Assembly (NCBI RefSeq): GCF_900177665.1
Contig: NZ_FXAW01000005.1
Span: 372,001-436,000 of the forward strand
Direction of reading: 5' to 3'
Origin: Marivirga sericea
Lineage (GTDB): Bacteria; Bacteroidota; Bacteroidia; Cytophagales; Cyclobacteriaceae
DNA: 64,000 nt
In this document: positions 17,558-26,514 of the stretch, one piece after another
How positions within the stretch are numbered: position 1 is the stretch's first letter
Layout of the letters: each line of letters starts with the position of its first letter
The notes under the pieces: generated by a model
Told to the model about the DNA's origin: nothing
What the model saw: the letters and a program-made list of their open reading frames with translations, nothing else
Database searches by the model: none
Program-made: the position numbers and the translations under genes

Positions 17558-17583
17558 TCATTAAGACCAAAACTAAACTAAAG

Positions 17584-17613
17584 AAGGAAGCCTGAAAAGT
17601 GCTTCCTTTTTTT
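17584..17613 (+). terminator. Terminator of the CHASE2/FecR-like operon
   Basis: An 8-bp stem (AAGGAAGC at 17584-17591 with GCTTCCTT at 17601-17608) and a T run to 17613. It overlaps the stop codon of the convergent crp-family gene and can also serve that transcript. Confidence 0.8.
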
Positions 17614-18292
17614 ATGCCAACAATTCCATATCTCTAATGAGAATCTTCCTTCTGTCAAAATTGATGATGTTCTTCTCTCTCAGTTCATTGAGGATAGTGG
17701 TTACAGTTTGCCGAGAAGTACCAGTTAAGGCCGCAATATCTTTATGGGTTAAATGGCTTGGTATCATCATTTCAAAACCAATTTTCTTACCCTTTTCATT
17801 AGCTTCATCTCGTAGAAATTCTACAATCCTGGTGCGGGCATCTTTGAAAACCAAAGATTCAAGTCTTCTTTCCGTTTTTCTTAAGCGCAAACCAATCAGT
17901 TTCATCATTTTAAAACTCAAGGGCTTATTATTAGCCATAAGAGTTTTCATATCTCCTAAAGTCATTGGGCATACGATTGTTTCGCTGTCCATAGCTTGTG
18001 CAAAATCTAATCGTTTATCCTCGCCAGTCAAGGCTAATTCACCAAAAATCTCTCCCTTGCTCAATATCGCTTTCACCGATTCTTTTCCGTCTTCCAAATA
18101 AGATCCAATTTTAACCCTCCCTTCCGCAATCATGTAGATATAGTGAGAAGCTTCCTCAGGAAAATAAACAAACTCATCCTTTTTGAACTTAGTCATAGGA
18201 TGGTCATCTTCAATACCCTTAATTTTGTGAGGGCAAAGAATGTTAAATAAATCAACATTTTCAAAATACCAAAGTTGAGTTGGTTCTGACAT
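17612..18292 (-). CDS. Crp/Fnr-family transcriptional regulator
   Basis: A 226-residue regulator. Residues ~25-140 form the cyclic-nucleotide-binding jelly roll (EGRVKIGSYLEDGKESVKAI followed by LSKGEIFGELALTGE). Residues ~150-225 form the winged helix with the Crp-type recognition helix (THKDIAALTGTSRQTVTTIL). It lacks the N-terminal cysteine cluster of Fnr, so it is not an oxygen sensor of that type. The phosphate-binding Arg of a true cAMP pocket is not obvious, so the ligand is open. It is divergent from the hemJ-SCO1-cytochrome c cluster across 137 nt. Control of respiratory genes is possible but inferred. Confidence 0.9.
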   Translation of the reverse strand: MSEPTQLWYFENVDLFNILCPHKIKGIEDDHPMTKFKKDEFVYFPEEASHYIYMIAEGRVKIGSYLEDGKESVKAILSKGEIFGELALTGEDKRLDFAQAMDSETIVCPMTLGDMKTLMANNKPLSFKMMKLIGLRLRKTERRLESLVFKDARTRIVEFLRDEANEKGKKIGFEMMIPSHLTHKDIAALTGTSRQTVTTILNELREKNIINFDRRKILIRDMELLA

Positions 18293-18429
18293 TTTCCTTA
18301 TAATAAAGTATTATGCTTTCTGTTACTATTTACAATTTTATACTTTACGGAACTAAACAATAATAAGTTCATAATTATTACTTTTGCATAAGCAAAAAAC
18401 AATTTCTTTATAAATCGAATTAGCGAAAC

Positions 18430-18960
18430 ATGTATCTATACATTAAATCCTTGCATATTATATTTGTAGTCACATGGTTTGCAGGATTATTTTATATCGT
18501 AAGACTTTTTATTTACCAAACAGAAGCTCTCCAAAAAACCGAACCTGAAAGAGGAATTCTTCATGCTCAGCTTAGTAAGATGTCTCGACTATTATGGAAT
18601 GTCATTACATGGCCTTCTGCGATCATAACTTTGGTACTTGCTACATCTTTATTGGTTTTACAACCAGCCTGGTTAAAACAGCCATTTATGCATATCAAGT
18701 TAAGCTTTGTCTTTTTACTTTACCTTTATCACTTTTCTTGTCACTACATTTACAAAAAACTGCAAAAAGGTGAAATCAAATACAGCTCCACACAGTTAAG
18801 AATTTGGAATGAAGTTGCAACTCTTTTTTTAGTAGCCGTTGTATTTCTAATAGTACTTAAAAATGAATTAGACTGGATTTGGGGAACCGTTGGTTTCATA
18901 GGATTTGGACTACTACTAATGGTAGCCATCAAAATCTATAAAGCCATTAGAGAAAAATAG
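18430..18960 (+). CDS. hemJ: Protoporphyrinogen IX oxidase HemJ (UPF0093/CopD-like)
   Basis: A 176-residue protein with four or five membrane helices and the HemJ signature. A conserved His lies in the first helix (LHIIFVVTWFAG, H9), a nearby Arg is R25, and HIKL carries K90. HemJ oxidises protoporphyrinogen IX to protoporphyrin IX, the penultimate step of heme biosynthesis, and itself holds a heme. The length matches the family, whereas copper-resistance CopD proteins are longer. It heads a cluster with SCO1 and a cytochrome c lipoprotein, consistent with supply of heme and copper to the respiratory chain. Confidence 0.85.
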   Translation: MYLYIKSLHIIFVVTWFAGLFYIVRLFIYQTEALQKTEPERGILHAQLSKMSRLLWNVITWPSAIITLVLATSLLVLQPAWLKQPFMHIKLSFVFLLYLYHFSCHYIYKKLQKGEIKYSSTQLRIWNEVATLFLVAVVFLIVLKNELDWIWGTVGFIGFGLLLMVAIKIYKAIREK

Positions 18961-18984
18961 AAATCACAATTCGTAAATAATGAT

Positions 18985-19647
18985 ATGAGCAATTTAAAAT
19001 CAACTTTCCTTTTCACTTTAATCACTCTAACACTGGCCGCCTGTGGATTAGAGAATCAAAAAAATAAAAAAGCAGAATTCCCTATTTTGGGTCGAAAGCA
19101 GTACGTGGAAAAGATTGTGGATGGAAAAACAGTAACTGACACTGTTGACCATAGAATTCCTGACTACAAACTTGTTAATCAAGATAGTAACTGGGTTACA
19201 CCAGAAACTTTTGAAGGACAAGTATATGTGGCAGATTTCTTCTTCACCTCTTGCCCCACCATTTGCCCTACCATGAAAAAGCAAATGCTAAGAGTATATG
19301 AGTCATATAAAGATAATGATGAGGTTGCAATTATCTCCCACACCATTGACCCAGAATATGATACTGTTGCTCTATTAAGAGATTTTGCGGCAAAATTGGA
19401 TGTAAAAACTCCAAAGTGGCACTTCGTTACTGGAGAAAAAGAAGCGATTTATGAATTAGGACAGAAGGGCTATATGGTAACAGCCATGGAAGACGAAAAT
19501 GAAGTAGGCGGTTTCCTTCATAGTGGTGCATTTGTCTTAGTAGATAAAGAAAGAAAAATAAGAGGCGTTTACGATGGAACTCGAGCAGAGGAAGTAGATA
19601 AATTAATTACTGATATTGAACTACTTTTGCAAACCTATGAAGAATAA
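18985..19647 (+). CDS. SCO1/SenC/PrrC-family copper chaperone lipoprotein
   Basis: A 220-residue thioredoxin-fold lipoprotein. The signal ends at a lipobox-type cysteine (LTLAAC, C20). The copper-binding motif CPTICP (C90, C94) and a distal conserved His in GGFLHSGAF (H179) complete the site used for CuA delivery to cytochrome c oxidase. It is likely anchored at the periplasmic face. The coding end overlaps the start of the cytochrome c gene by 11 nt, so expression is coupled. A role in oxidase maturation is established for the family; no oxidase genes are in this window. Confidence 0.92.
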   Translation: MSNLKSTFLFTLITLTLAACGLENQKNKKAEFPILGRKQYVEKIVDGKTVTDTVDHRIPDYKLVNQDSNWVTPETFEGQVYVADFFFTSCPTICPTMKKQMLRVYESYKDNDEVAIISHTIDPEYDTVALLRDFAAKLDVKTPKWHFVTGEKEAIYELGQKGYMVTAMEDENEVGGFLHSGAFVLVDKERKIRGVYDGTRAEEVDKLITDIELLLQTYEE

Positions 19648-20098
19648 GAAGTTCCTCTATTCAATTTTCCTCATCAGTATTATACTTTTTTCATGCGGCA
19701 GTTACGAAGAATTTAAGAACGCTGCCACAGAGAATTACTCAGATGAAAAAATGCAAAAGTATGCAAAGTACATGATTCAGGGAAAGCAACTTTACACTAC
19801 CCATTGTAGTAATTGTCATCAAGAAAATGGGGACGGTTTGGGAAAGCTATTCCCCCCTCTAGCAAAAGCAGATTATATGCTTGCCGATGTACCAAGAAGC
19901 ATTTGTACAATAAAAAACGGATTAAAAGGCGAAATTGAGGTGAATGGAAAAACCTACAATCAGGCAATGCCGTCATTGAATAGATTAACAAATTTAGAAA
20001 TAGCTGAAATTTCTACTTACATCTACAACAGTTGGGGCAATGAAAAAGGCATGATTGAGTTAGAAACAGTTGAAGAATCACTTTTCAGTTGTCAGTAA
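19637..20098 (+). CDS. Monoheme cytochrome c lipoprotein
   Basis: A 153-residue class I cytochrome c. The ATG at 19637 gives a proper lipoprotein signal (SIILFSCGS, C20); a TTG further upstream would add seven residues before it and is not needed. The heme motif is CSNCH (C57, C60, H61), followed by the family segment ENGDGLGKLFPPLAKADY. The axial Met is probably in QAMPSLNRL. It is membrane-tethered on the periplasmic side and may donate electrons to a terminal oxidase. It overlaps the SCO1 gene in another frame. Confidence 0.9.
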   Translation: MKNKKFLYSIFLISIILFSCGSYEEFKNAATENYSDEKMQKYAKYMIQGKQLYTTHCSNCHQENGDGLGKLFPPLAKADYMLADVPRSICTIKNGLKGEIEVNGKTYNQAMPSLNRLTNLEIAEISTYIYNSWGNEKGMIELETVEESLFSCQ

Positions 20099-20101
20099 TT
20101 A

Positions 20102-20494
20102 TTATTTTAAAAATTCCTCTGCCTCAGCAATACTTTTGTTCATTTCTCTGCTAACCTCGGAAATAGCCGCCTTTTGACTGTTAAGATATTCTATTTTTTC
20201 ATCCTCAGTCATGTCTTCCATTCTAGGATCATAATTCCTCATCCAATTCATCATTGCTTTATCCGATTCTTCTAAAGCTATTATCAAATCCTGAATAATA
20301 TCGCTTGCATCAGCAGAATCTTGCTTATTTTTTAGCGATTTTTTCAATTTCATGATATCGTCCATTTTAGGCATTACTTCATCATGAATGGCAATAGTTT
20401 CAGATTTTAATTCTTCAACTTCCTTTTCTTTTGATTCACAACTTAAAGCAATTATAGCAAACAAAAATAAAGTGACTCTCGATAAAATTCTCAT
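20102..20494 (-). CDS. Small helical lipoprotein of unknown function
   Basis: A 130-residue lipoprotein. The signal ends at FAIIALSCESKEK, with acidic and basic residues after the cysteine. The mature part is almost entirely charged helix (KEVEELKSETIAIHDEVMPK, then KIEYLNSQKAAISEVSREMN) and probably coiled coil. It lies 3 nt from the convergent cytochrome c stop. Such lipoproteins are found next to SCO1/cytochrome c clusters in some Bacteroidota, but I cannot assign a function. Confidence 0.75.
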   Translation of the reverse strand: MRILSRVTLFLFAIIALSCESKEKEVEELKSETIAIHDEVMPKMDDIMKLKKSLKNKQDSADASDIIQDLIIALEESDKAMMNWMRNYDPRMEDMTEDEKIEYLNSQKAAISEVSREMNKSIAEAEEFLK

Positions 20495-20557
20495 GTTAAA
20501 TGATCTATGATTTAAAGCAAAAACGAAAAGAAATTAAGGAAGTTTTGTGAATCTCGT

Positions 20558-21172
20558 TTAAGGTAGTGACTTATAGAAAATTGTTTTATTTTCCTCTGAG
20601 CTATAGATATAGCAATTCGCAAACTTATATAAGTAACTACAAACAGCTAAATCTTTCATAGCGTAAAGCGCATGAAAAAAGGAAAGAGATAGTAGGCCAA
20701 ACAACCATATACCGTTAGTAAAAAAAGCTAATATAAAAGGCAGAATGGAGAAAATTAAAAATGTGATAATACAGATCAAGTAATAATTTCTTTTACTTAA
20801 AACGAAATCATTAGCTTGAATATTGAAACGAAATAGATTCCAATTCCAGTTGAATTTAATGGAACTCGCTCCGTAGACCTTAAAACAAAGCGCCTGCAAT
20901 AATTCATGCAAAACAGGGCTTATCAATAGAGAGAATAGCAAGCCACCTGTTAACCCAACAATCCACAGCCGGTGATCAATAGCTATCAATTCATTACTAA
21001 AGAAAATATAGATAAAGCCGACAAAGCCTGCTAATAGATAAGACCAATATAGTTTAGTAATAAGATTATTCCTTCGAATGAAAGTGGTGATAAATAAAAG
21101 CCAATCAGCACTATCTATGATGGATAGCACATTTTTATAATTGCTTTTATTTTTCAATAGTTCAGGACTCAT
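20558..21172 (-). CDS. DUF3267-type putative membrane zinc peptidase
   Basis: A 204-residue protein from the ATG at 21170-21172 (a GTG two codons upstream is in frame). It has four to five membrane helices and a zincin-like motif at the end of helix two (VLHELLQALCFKVYG, i.e. HExxxA). DUF3267 proteins resemble site-2-type membrane metalloproteases. The usual second-His HExxH is not met here because the second histidine is replaced by Gln, so catalysis is uncertain. It lies between recA and a small lipoprotein gene, with no obvious partner. Confidence 0.65.
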   Translation of the reverse strand: MSPELLKNKSNYKNVLSIIDSADWLLFITTFIRRNNLITKLYWSYLLAGFVGFIYIFFSNELIAIDHRLWIVGLTGGLLFSLLISPVLHELLQALCFKVYGASSIKFNWNWNLFRFNIQANDFVLSKRNYYLICIITFLIFSILPFILAFFTNGIWLFGLLSLSFFHALYAMKDLAVCSYLYKFANCYIYSSEENKTIFYKSLP

Positions 21173-21255
21173 TCTCACATAAATATACGTGAAAATAAAG
21201 CTGAAGATTAATAGTTCGTATTAAGCTTTAGTGAATTTTAGATGTAGGTGGATAC

Positions 21256-21287
21256 AAAAAAAGCAGCTATTCTTTAGTAGCTGCTTT
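21256..21287 (-). terminator. recA terminator
   Basis: A 10-bp stem (AAAGCAGCTA at 21260-21269 with TAGCTGCTTT at 21278-21287) is followed on the minus strand by a run of T (complement of 21256-21262). It sits 18 nt after the recA stop. Confidence 0.85.
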
Positions 21288-21304
21288 CCCTCCCTATTCA
21301 TTGA

Positions 21305-22336
21305 CTATTTTTTGGCTTTTTCAGCCTTCCCTTCCAAATCTTCACCATTTATCTTAGCTCTAATTTTAGTTTCTAATTCTTCCATTAATTCCGGGTTATC
21401 TAAAATTAACGTTTTAACAGAATCTCTTCCTTGTCCGAGCTTATTATCCATATAAGAGAACCAAGAGCCTGCCTTCTTAATCACTTCCAATTCAACACCT
21501 AAGTCGATGATTTCCCCAACTTTCGAAATCCCTTCTCCATACATGATATCGAATTCAACTACTTTGAAAGGTGGAGCCATCTTATTTTTCACAACCTTAA
21601 CTTTCACTCGGTTTCCGGTGATATTATCAGGGCCTTCTTTTATGCTTCCAATCCTTCTGATATCTAAACGAACAGATGCATAAAATTTTAAAGCGTTCCC
21701 TCCGGTCGTGGTTTCAGGATTTCCAAACATCACCCCAATTTTCTCTCTCAATTGGTTGATGAAAATGCATGAACAACCAGTCTTGCTTATAGCACCAGTT
21801 AGTTTCCTAAGTGCTTGAGACATTAATCGGGCTTGAAGACCCATTTTACTATCTCCCATTTCACCTTCCAGCTCTCCTTTCGGAACCAAAGCAGCCACAG
21901 AATCTATCACTACAATATCTAAAGCCCCTGAACGAATTAAGTGCTCTGCTATTTCCAAAGCCTGCTCTCCACTGTCGGGCTGAGATATCAATAAATTTTC
22001 TGTGTCTATTCCTAACTTCTCAGCATAAGCTTTATCAAAAGCATGTTCAGCATCTATTATTGCAGCCATTCCACCAGCTTTTTGAGCTTCAGCAATACAA
22101 TGCATTGCCAAAGTCGTTTTACCAGATGATTCTGGCCCATAAACTTCAATTACTCTTCCTCGTGGAATACCTCCAGTTCCCAACGCAATATCTAATCCTA
22201 AAGAACCTGTGTGAATGGAGGGAACATCCACTACCTTTTCATCACTCAACTTCATTACAGAACCTTTCCCGTAAGTTTTGTCCAGTTTATCAATAGTTAG
22301 TTGTAATGCTTTTAATTTTTCGCTTTTTTCGCTCAT
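21305..22336 (-). CDS. recA: Recombinase A
   Basis: A 343-residue RecA, full length. The Walker A is GPESSGKTT (67-75) and Walker B is [16 protein letters not shown]1 and L2 loop regions are present ([37 protein letters not shown]), and the C-terminal domain is acidic and lysine-rich. RecA forms filaments on single-stranded DNA, drives strand exchange and triggers LexA-type self-cleavage. It is a single-gene unit with its own terminator. I did not find a clear SOS box in the 103-nt upstream gap, which fits the patchy LexA distribution in Bacteroidota. Confidence 0.98.
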   Translation of the reverse strand: MSEKSEKLKALQLTIDKLDKTYGKGSVMKLSDEKVVDVPSIHTGSLGLDIALGTGGIPRGRVIEVYGPESSGKTTLAMHCIAEAQKAGGMAAIIDAEHAFDKAYAEKLGIDTENLLISQPDSGEQALEIAEHLIRSGALDIVVIDSVAALVPKGELEGEMGDSKMGLQARLMSQALRKLTGAISKTGCSCIFINQLREKIGVMFGNPETTTGGNALKFYASVRLDIRRIGSIKEGPDNITGNRVKVKVVKNKMAPPFKVVEFDIMYGEGISKVGEIIDLGVELEVIKKAGSWFSYMDNKLGQGRDSVKTLILDNPELMEELETKIRAKINGEDLEGKAEKAKK

Positions 22337-22439
22337 CTTTAATAATTTGTATAGGGCTTATTTGTAAATTGCTGCATCGAATTTAGCAGGAAAAGAAACA
22401 ATTGCCAAATGCTTTAGCCTTGCTTTATAACTTAATTTT

Positions 22440-23570
22440 ATGCAATTCAAAATTATTTGTGTTTCCATCATTTTTTTAGTCTTTTTTACTAATGCACTGG
22501 TGGCTCAATTAGACAATACTGGCTTCGAACAGCCCATCAATAAAGACAGTACGATAGATGACCCTTTTAGCTTTTCTTTAAGGGTTTTGTCTTTCAATAA
22601 GAATAATGAATACTTCAATGAAATCGTAAAGGGTTATACCTTATTTGGTACAAGATTTATTCCTAGCATTGGATACCAATTGCATGAACAAGTAAATATT
22701 CAAGCAGGTATATTTTTACAAAAAGATTTTGGGAATAATAACCTCACCTATTCTATTCCTTATTTCAGTATTTTATACGATTGGAATGACAGTCAATTAA
22801 TTTTCGGAAACTATAATGGTTCTATCCATCACCGAATGTTAGAGCCTTTAGAAGACTTTGAAAGGCTATTAGTTGATACTCCGGAAAATGGTTTGCAATA
22901 CTTATACAACACAGAGAAAATTTTCTTTGATGCCTGGATCAATTGGGAAAAGATGATTTATCAGGACTCTCCTTTCAAAGAGGAAGTGTCAGGAGGATTA
23001 GTGGCCAGCTATGACATCATTAAAAAAAACGGAAACGAAATGAGTCTTCATTACCAATTCAAGGGGTACCATCGGGCAGGGCAGATCGACAATGTGGAAG
23101 GTTCTCCTCTTGTGACACGCTTCAATAATGCAGTTGGAGCATCTTACCATAAAAAGTTAAATTCGAGCTTTGTAGAAGGACATAAGTGGGAAGGTTACTT
23201 CCTGCACTATATTGATAATAGTTTCGATTATATTTTACCTTACACACAAGGGTACGGCTATTACCTCAACGGTACTCTTGAAACTAAAATTGGAGATTTC
23301 ATGATGAGTTACTGGCAAGGAGATCATTTTTACTCATATAAAGGCGGTAGATTATATCAATCCTACAGCACTGATCCCAATTCTAGATTTTTTGAAGATG
23401 AACGAAAACTCCTCATTCTAAGAGTTATGAATGAATTTCACATCGGGGAGTCTTCCACACTACTACTAAGGTTTGAGCCCTACTGGGATTTTAACAATAA
23501 GATATTCGAATTCTCTCATGCAGTATACTTTAATATTTTTAAAACCCTTCCAATAAGAAAAAATAATTGA
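22440..23570 (+). CDS. Predicted outer membrane beta-barrel protein, unknown family
   Basis: A 376-residue protein with a signal peptide (MQFKIICVSIIFLVFFTNALVA). The rest is rich in aromatic residues and alternates in a beta-barrel fashion (e.g. PYFSILYDWNDSQLIFGNYN, YGYYLNGTLETKIGDFMMSY), ending in a strand with FNIFKTLPI. It resembles porin-like proteins but I do not recognise a family. Its stop overlaps the start of the aminopeptidase gene (TTGA), so both are coupled and may work at the envelope together. Confidence 0.7.
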   Translation: MQFKIICVSIIFLVFFTNALVAQLDNTGFEQPINKDSTIDDPFSFSLRVLSFNKNNEYFNEIVKGYTLFGTRFIPSIGYQLHEQVNIQAGIFLQKDFGNNNLTYSIPYFSILYDWNDSQLIFGNYNGSIHHRMLEPLEDFERLLVDTPENGLQYLYNTEKIFFDAWINWEKMIYQDSPFKEEVSGGLVASYDIIKKNGNEMSLHYQFKGYHRAGQIDNVEGSPLVTRFNNAVGASYHKKLNSSFVEGHKWEGYFLHYIDNSFDYILPYTQGYGYYLNGTLETKIGDFMMSYWQGDHFYSYKGGRLYQSYSTDPNSRFFEDERKLLILRVMNEFHIGESSTLLLRFEPYWDFNNKIFEFSHAVYFNIFKTLPIRKNN

Positions 23571-24601
23571 AATCTATTTTCCGCAAAATACTACTCCTCG
23601 CTTTAACTGTAATCACTATTTTCGTTGTTTTAAAATGGGATTTAATTCGATATGGCTGGCAACAAGCTAAAGGTCAATTAGCCATCATGTATAATGCTGA
23701 GCCTTTGAGTGCTTATTTGAAAAATCCAACCTACCCTGATTCTTTGAAGGCCAAAATAGCATTAGTAAAATCTGTGAAGTCTTTTGCAAAATCTGAATTA
23801 GGGTTTTCTTCTGAGGAACAATACGAAAAAATGTATGACCAAGAAGGGAAAGAATTGATGTGGGTAGTCACAGCCGCTTATCCCTATAGTCTTGAAAACT
23901 ATGAATGGAAATTTCCTGTTTTAGGAAAAGTAAGCTATAAAGGATTTTTCATTGAAAGGGAGGCTATCAAACTACAGCAAGATTTGAAAGACAAAGGATT
24001 TGACGTTCGACTTAGAACGGCAAGTGCTTGGTCGACTTTAGGTTGGCTAAATGATCCTCTTTTAAGTAATGTACTACAATACAACGAAGGCAGATTAGCT
24101 GAATTAATCCTCCATGAGCTCACGCATGATGAAATATTCATAAAAGACAGTGTGGACTTCAATGAAAATTTAGCTTCTTTCTTTGGTCAAGAATTTACCA
24201 AAATGTATTTCGAGCAGCGATCTGAAACAGCTAGTGAATATTATCAGAAATATTTAATACAGCTTAACGACCGTCATACCATTACTGAATTTGTGAGAAA
24301 TTACTTACCAAAATTTGATAGCCTGTATCACCAAATAGAACACTTTAACACTACAGAAAAAGAAAATCAGAAGTACTATTTTATAGAAAAGTTTAAAAGT
24401 GATCTTCAAAATCAAAAATTTAAAAGTTCGAAATTTGATGCGCTACTTGATAATGAAATGAAGATTAATAATGCTTATTTGCTTTCATACAAACGATATT
24501 CAGGTCATCAGCAATTACTTGAAATGGAATTAGAAGAGCAATTTAATGGCGACATATTAAAAATGTTGGAATTTTATCAAAAGAACTTCAATTCTTTATA
24601 A
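23567..24601 (+). CDS. Predicted zinc aminopeptidase (PF10023 family)
   Basis: A 344-residue protein with one N-terminal membrane anchor (LLLALTVITIFVVLKWDLI). A gluzincin-type active site is seen: HELTH (H184, H188 by count from the TTG start) and a downstream Glu in NENLASFFGQEF. This matches the predicted aminopeptidase family found in proteobacteria and Bacteroidota. It should face the periplasm. The start is a TTG overlapping the previous stop, and no later ATG keeps the membrane anchor. The substrate is unknown. Confidence 0.8.
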   Translation: MKSIFRKILLLALTVITIFVVLKWDLIRYGWQQAKGQLAIMYNAEPLSAYLKNPTYPDSLKAKIALVKSVKSFAKSELGFSSEEQYEKMYDQEGKELMWVVTAAYPYSLENYEWKFPVLGKVSYKGFFIEREAIKLQQDLKDKGFDVRLRTASAWSTLGWLNDPLLSNVLQYNEGRLAELILHELTHDEIFIKDSVDFNENLASFFGQEFTKMYFEQRSETASEYYQKYLIQLNDRHTITEFVRNYLPKFDSLYHQIEHFNTTEKENQKYYFIEKFKSDLQNQKFKSSKFDALLDNEMKINNAYLLSYKRYSGHQQLLEMELEEQFNGDILKMLEFYQKNFNSL

Positions 24602-24712
24602 CAGATGTATCCTTAAGTTTAATTAGATATTAAGAAATTGTTATTACCATTTTAATAGCTTAATTTATAAATATTTTTATCGAATTTAGCCTAAAACAAA
24701 ACATACTTAACC

Positions 24713-25402
24713 ATGGGAAACAAGCAAAGCCATAAGGTGCTTGTCGTTGATGATGAATCAGACATTCTAGAGCTTTTGGAATATAACCTCACTAAAGAAG
24801 GCTATGAGGTAAAAACGGCTCAAGACGGAAAAACGGCAGTTGAAAAAGCACAAAAGTTTCAACCTCACCTGATCCTGCTTGATATCATGATGCCTAATCA
24901 AGATGGTGTAGAAACTTGTCGTCAACTAAGGGAAAATCCTGAATCGGCCAATGCATTTATTATTTTCCTTACGGCTCGTTCAGAAGAATACTCAGAAGTG
25001 GCGGCTTTTGAAAATGGCGCTGATGATTATATCACTAAACCGATTAAACCTCGCGCTTTAATGAGTCGCATTAACGCCTACTTTAGGCGCGATATAAAAA
25101 AGCAGAAAGACAGTAATAAAATCACTATTGGGAATTTGACGATCGACAGAACCAGCTACACAGTAACTGTTGATGGAAAACAAGTTTCATTACCTAAAAA
25201 AGAATTTGAATTGTTGTATTTCCTGGCACAAAATCCTAATAAAGTTTTCAACAGAGATGACCTTTTACAAAACATTTGGGGCTCGGATGTATATGTACTA
25301 GCAAGAACCGTGGATGTTCATGTCCGGAAAGTAAGAGAAAAAGTAGGCGATGGCTACATTTCTACTGTTAAAGGTGTGGGTTATAAATTTGATATGGAAT
25401 AG
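24713..25402 (+). CDS. OmpR/PhoB-type response regulator
   Basis: A 229-residue regulator. The receiver domain at 5-120 has the acidic pair DD at 13-14, the phospho-acceptor D57 in LLDIMMPN, T87 and K109 in ITKPIKPR. The winged-helix DNA-binding domain at ~130-228 includes LPKKEFELLYFLAQNPNKVF and TVDVHVRKVREKVGD. It is followed 8 nt later by a histidine kinase gene, so the two make a classical pair. It is related to PhoB/RprY-type regulators; the regulon is not shown by the sequence. Confidence 0.93.
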   Translation: MGNKQSHKVLVVDDESDILELLEYNLTKEGYEVKTAQDGKTAVEKAQKFQPHLILLDIMMPNQDGVETCRQLRENPESANAFIIFLTARSEEYSEVAAFENGADDYITKPIKPRALMSRINAYFRRDIKKQKDSNKITIGNLTIDRTSYTVTVDGKQVSLPKKEFELLYFLAQNPNKVFNRDDLLQNIWGSDVYVLARTVDVHVRKVREKVGDGYISTVKGVGYKFDME

Positions 25403-25410
25403 AAGAATCT

Positions 25411-26496
25411 ATGCTTTTTAATTCCAGAGGAGTTTCTGTTTTATTAGCTATTTCAATAGCCATTGTCACAACTGCTTTCCTAAGCTTACTGGAAGGTATT
25501 GGGACCACAGCACTTATCTTAACCTTTATTTTGTCCGCTTCTTCAGCCTATCTGCTCATCAGTATAGTCTTAGAATTTCTCTTTTTTAAAGAAATAAATA
25601 AACTCTATGAAGTCTTTAACAAACTAGGCGAAAAAAATTACTCATTCGTTAACGACATAGAAACTCAAAAATCTTTCAACCCTTTACGAAAAATTAATCA
25701 AGAAATTTTCAGTTACGCGGCCAATAAACAACAAGAAATTGATGAGTTGAAAAGAATGGCTACCTATAGGCGTGAGTTTCTGGCAGATGTTTCTCATGAA
25801 TTAAAAACCCCGATTTTTGCTGCGCAAGGTTTTGTTTATACGCTTATTGATGGAGCAGTTAAAGACAAAAAAGTAAGAGGGAAATTCTTAAAAAAAGCTG
25901 CCAAAAGCTTAGATGGATTAGAAATGTTAGTCAATGACTTACTAACCCTGTCTCATATAGAAGCAGGTGAAATAACTATGCACTTTGAAGAACTTGATTT
26001 ACTTGCTTTAGTTGAAGATGTTTTTGATCAATTTGAGGGGAAAACCGACAAAAAGAATATGAATCTTCAATTTGACAAGGTTTATGATGCTCCAATCAAT
26101 GTAATTGCAGATTACCAACGAATTTATCAAGTTATTGTAAATTTGATATCCAATGCCATAAAATATTCCGATGAAAATACCGAAATTGTAGTCGGATTTG
26201 AAGTAACCGAAAAAGATGTGACAATAGCCATACAAGATCATGGTGCAGGAATTTCACCAGAACACATCAAAAGGATATTTGAAAGATTTTACCGAATCGA
26301 TAAAAGTAGGTCGAAAGAAAGAGGTGGGACAGGCCTGGGACTGGCTATTGTAAAGCATATTATAGAGGCACATGGCTCGTCCGTTTCGGTTACAAGCACG
26401 GTAGGAAAAGGCTCTTTATTTAGCTTCAAGCTTCCAGCAAAAAAAATCCCGGAACCTTATGTGCCTCAAGTAGATGAGGAAGAAGAGGCAGAGTAG
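25411..26496 (+). CDS. Sensor histidine kinase (PhoR/RprX-like) partnered with the upstream regulator
   Basis: A 361-residue kinase with two close N-terminal membrane helices (~8-28, ~33-58) and almost no periplasmic domain. A linker precedes the HisKA domain with phospho-accepting H129 (FLADVSHELKTPIF). The HATPase domain carries an N box (NLISNAIKYSDE), a G1 box (IQDHGAGIS), an F box (ERFYRIDKSRS) and a G2 box (GTGLGLAIV). The short loop between the helices suggests it senses membrane state or is controlled by a partner. The C-terminus is acidic (EEEEAE). Confidence 0.93.
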   Translation: MLFNSRGVSVLLAISIAIVTTAFLSLLEGIGTTALILTFILSASSAYLLISIVLEFLFFKEINKLYEVFNKLGEKNYSFVNDIETQKSFNPLRKINQEIFSYAANKQQEIDELKRMATYRREFLADVSHELKTPIFAAQGFVYTLIDGAVKDKKVRGKFLKKAAKSLDGLEMLVNDLLTLSHIEAGEITMHFEELDLLALVEDVFDQFEGKTDKKNMNLQFDKVYDAPINVIADYQRIYQVIVNLISNAIKYSDENTEIVVGFEVTEKDVTIAIQDHGAGISPEHIKRIFERFYRIDKSRSKERGGTGLGLAIVKHIIEAHGSSVSVTSTVGKGSLFSFKLPAKKIPEPYVPQVDEEEEAE

Positions 26497-26514
26497 ATTA
26501 ATATTAAATTTAAA

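Noticed and set aside
17637-18101. 154-codon open frame opposite the Crp-family gene
   Set aside because: Antisense shadow of a confidently assigned gene; no start context and an unnatural residue mix.
21811-22296. Long open frame on the plus strand opposite recA
   Set aside because: It lies entirely inside recA on the other strand, is Leu/His/Gln rich and has no protein-like features; the recA assignment is certain.
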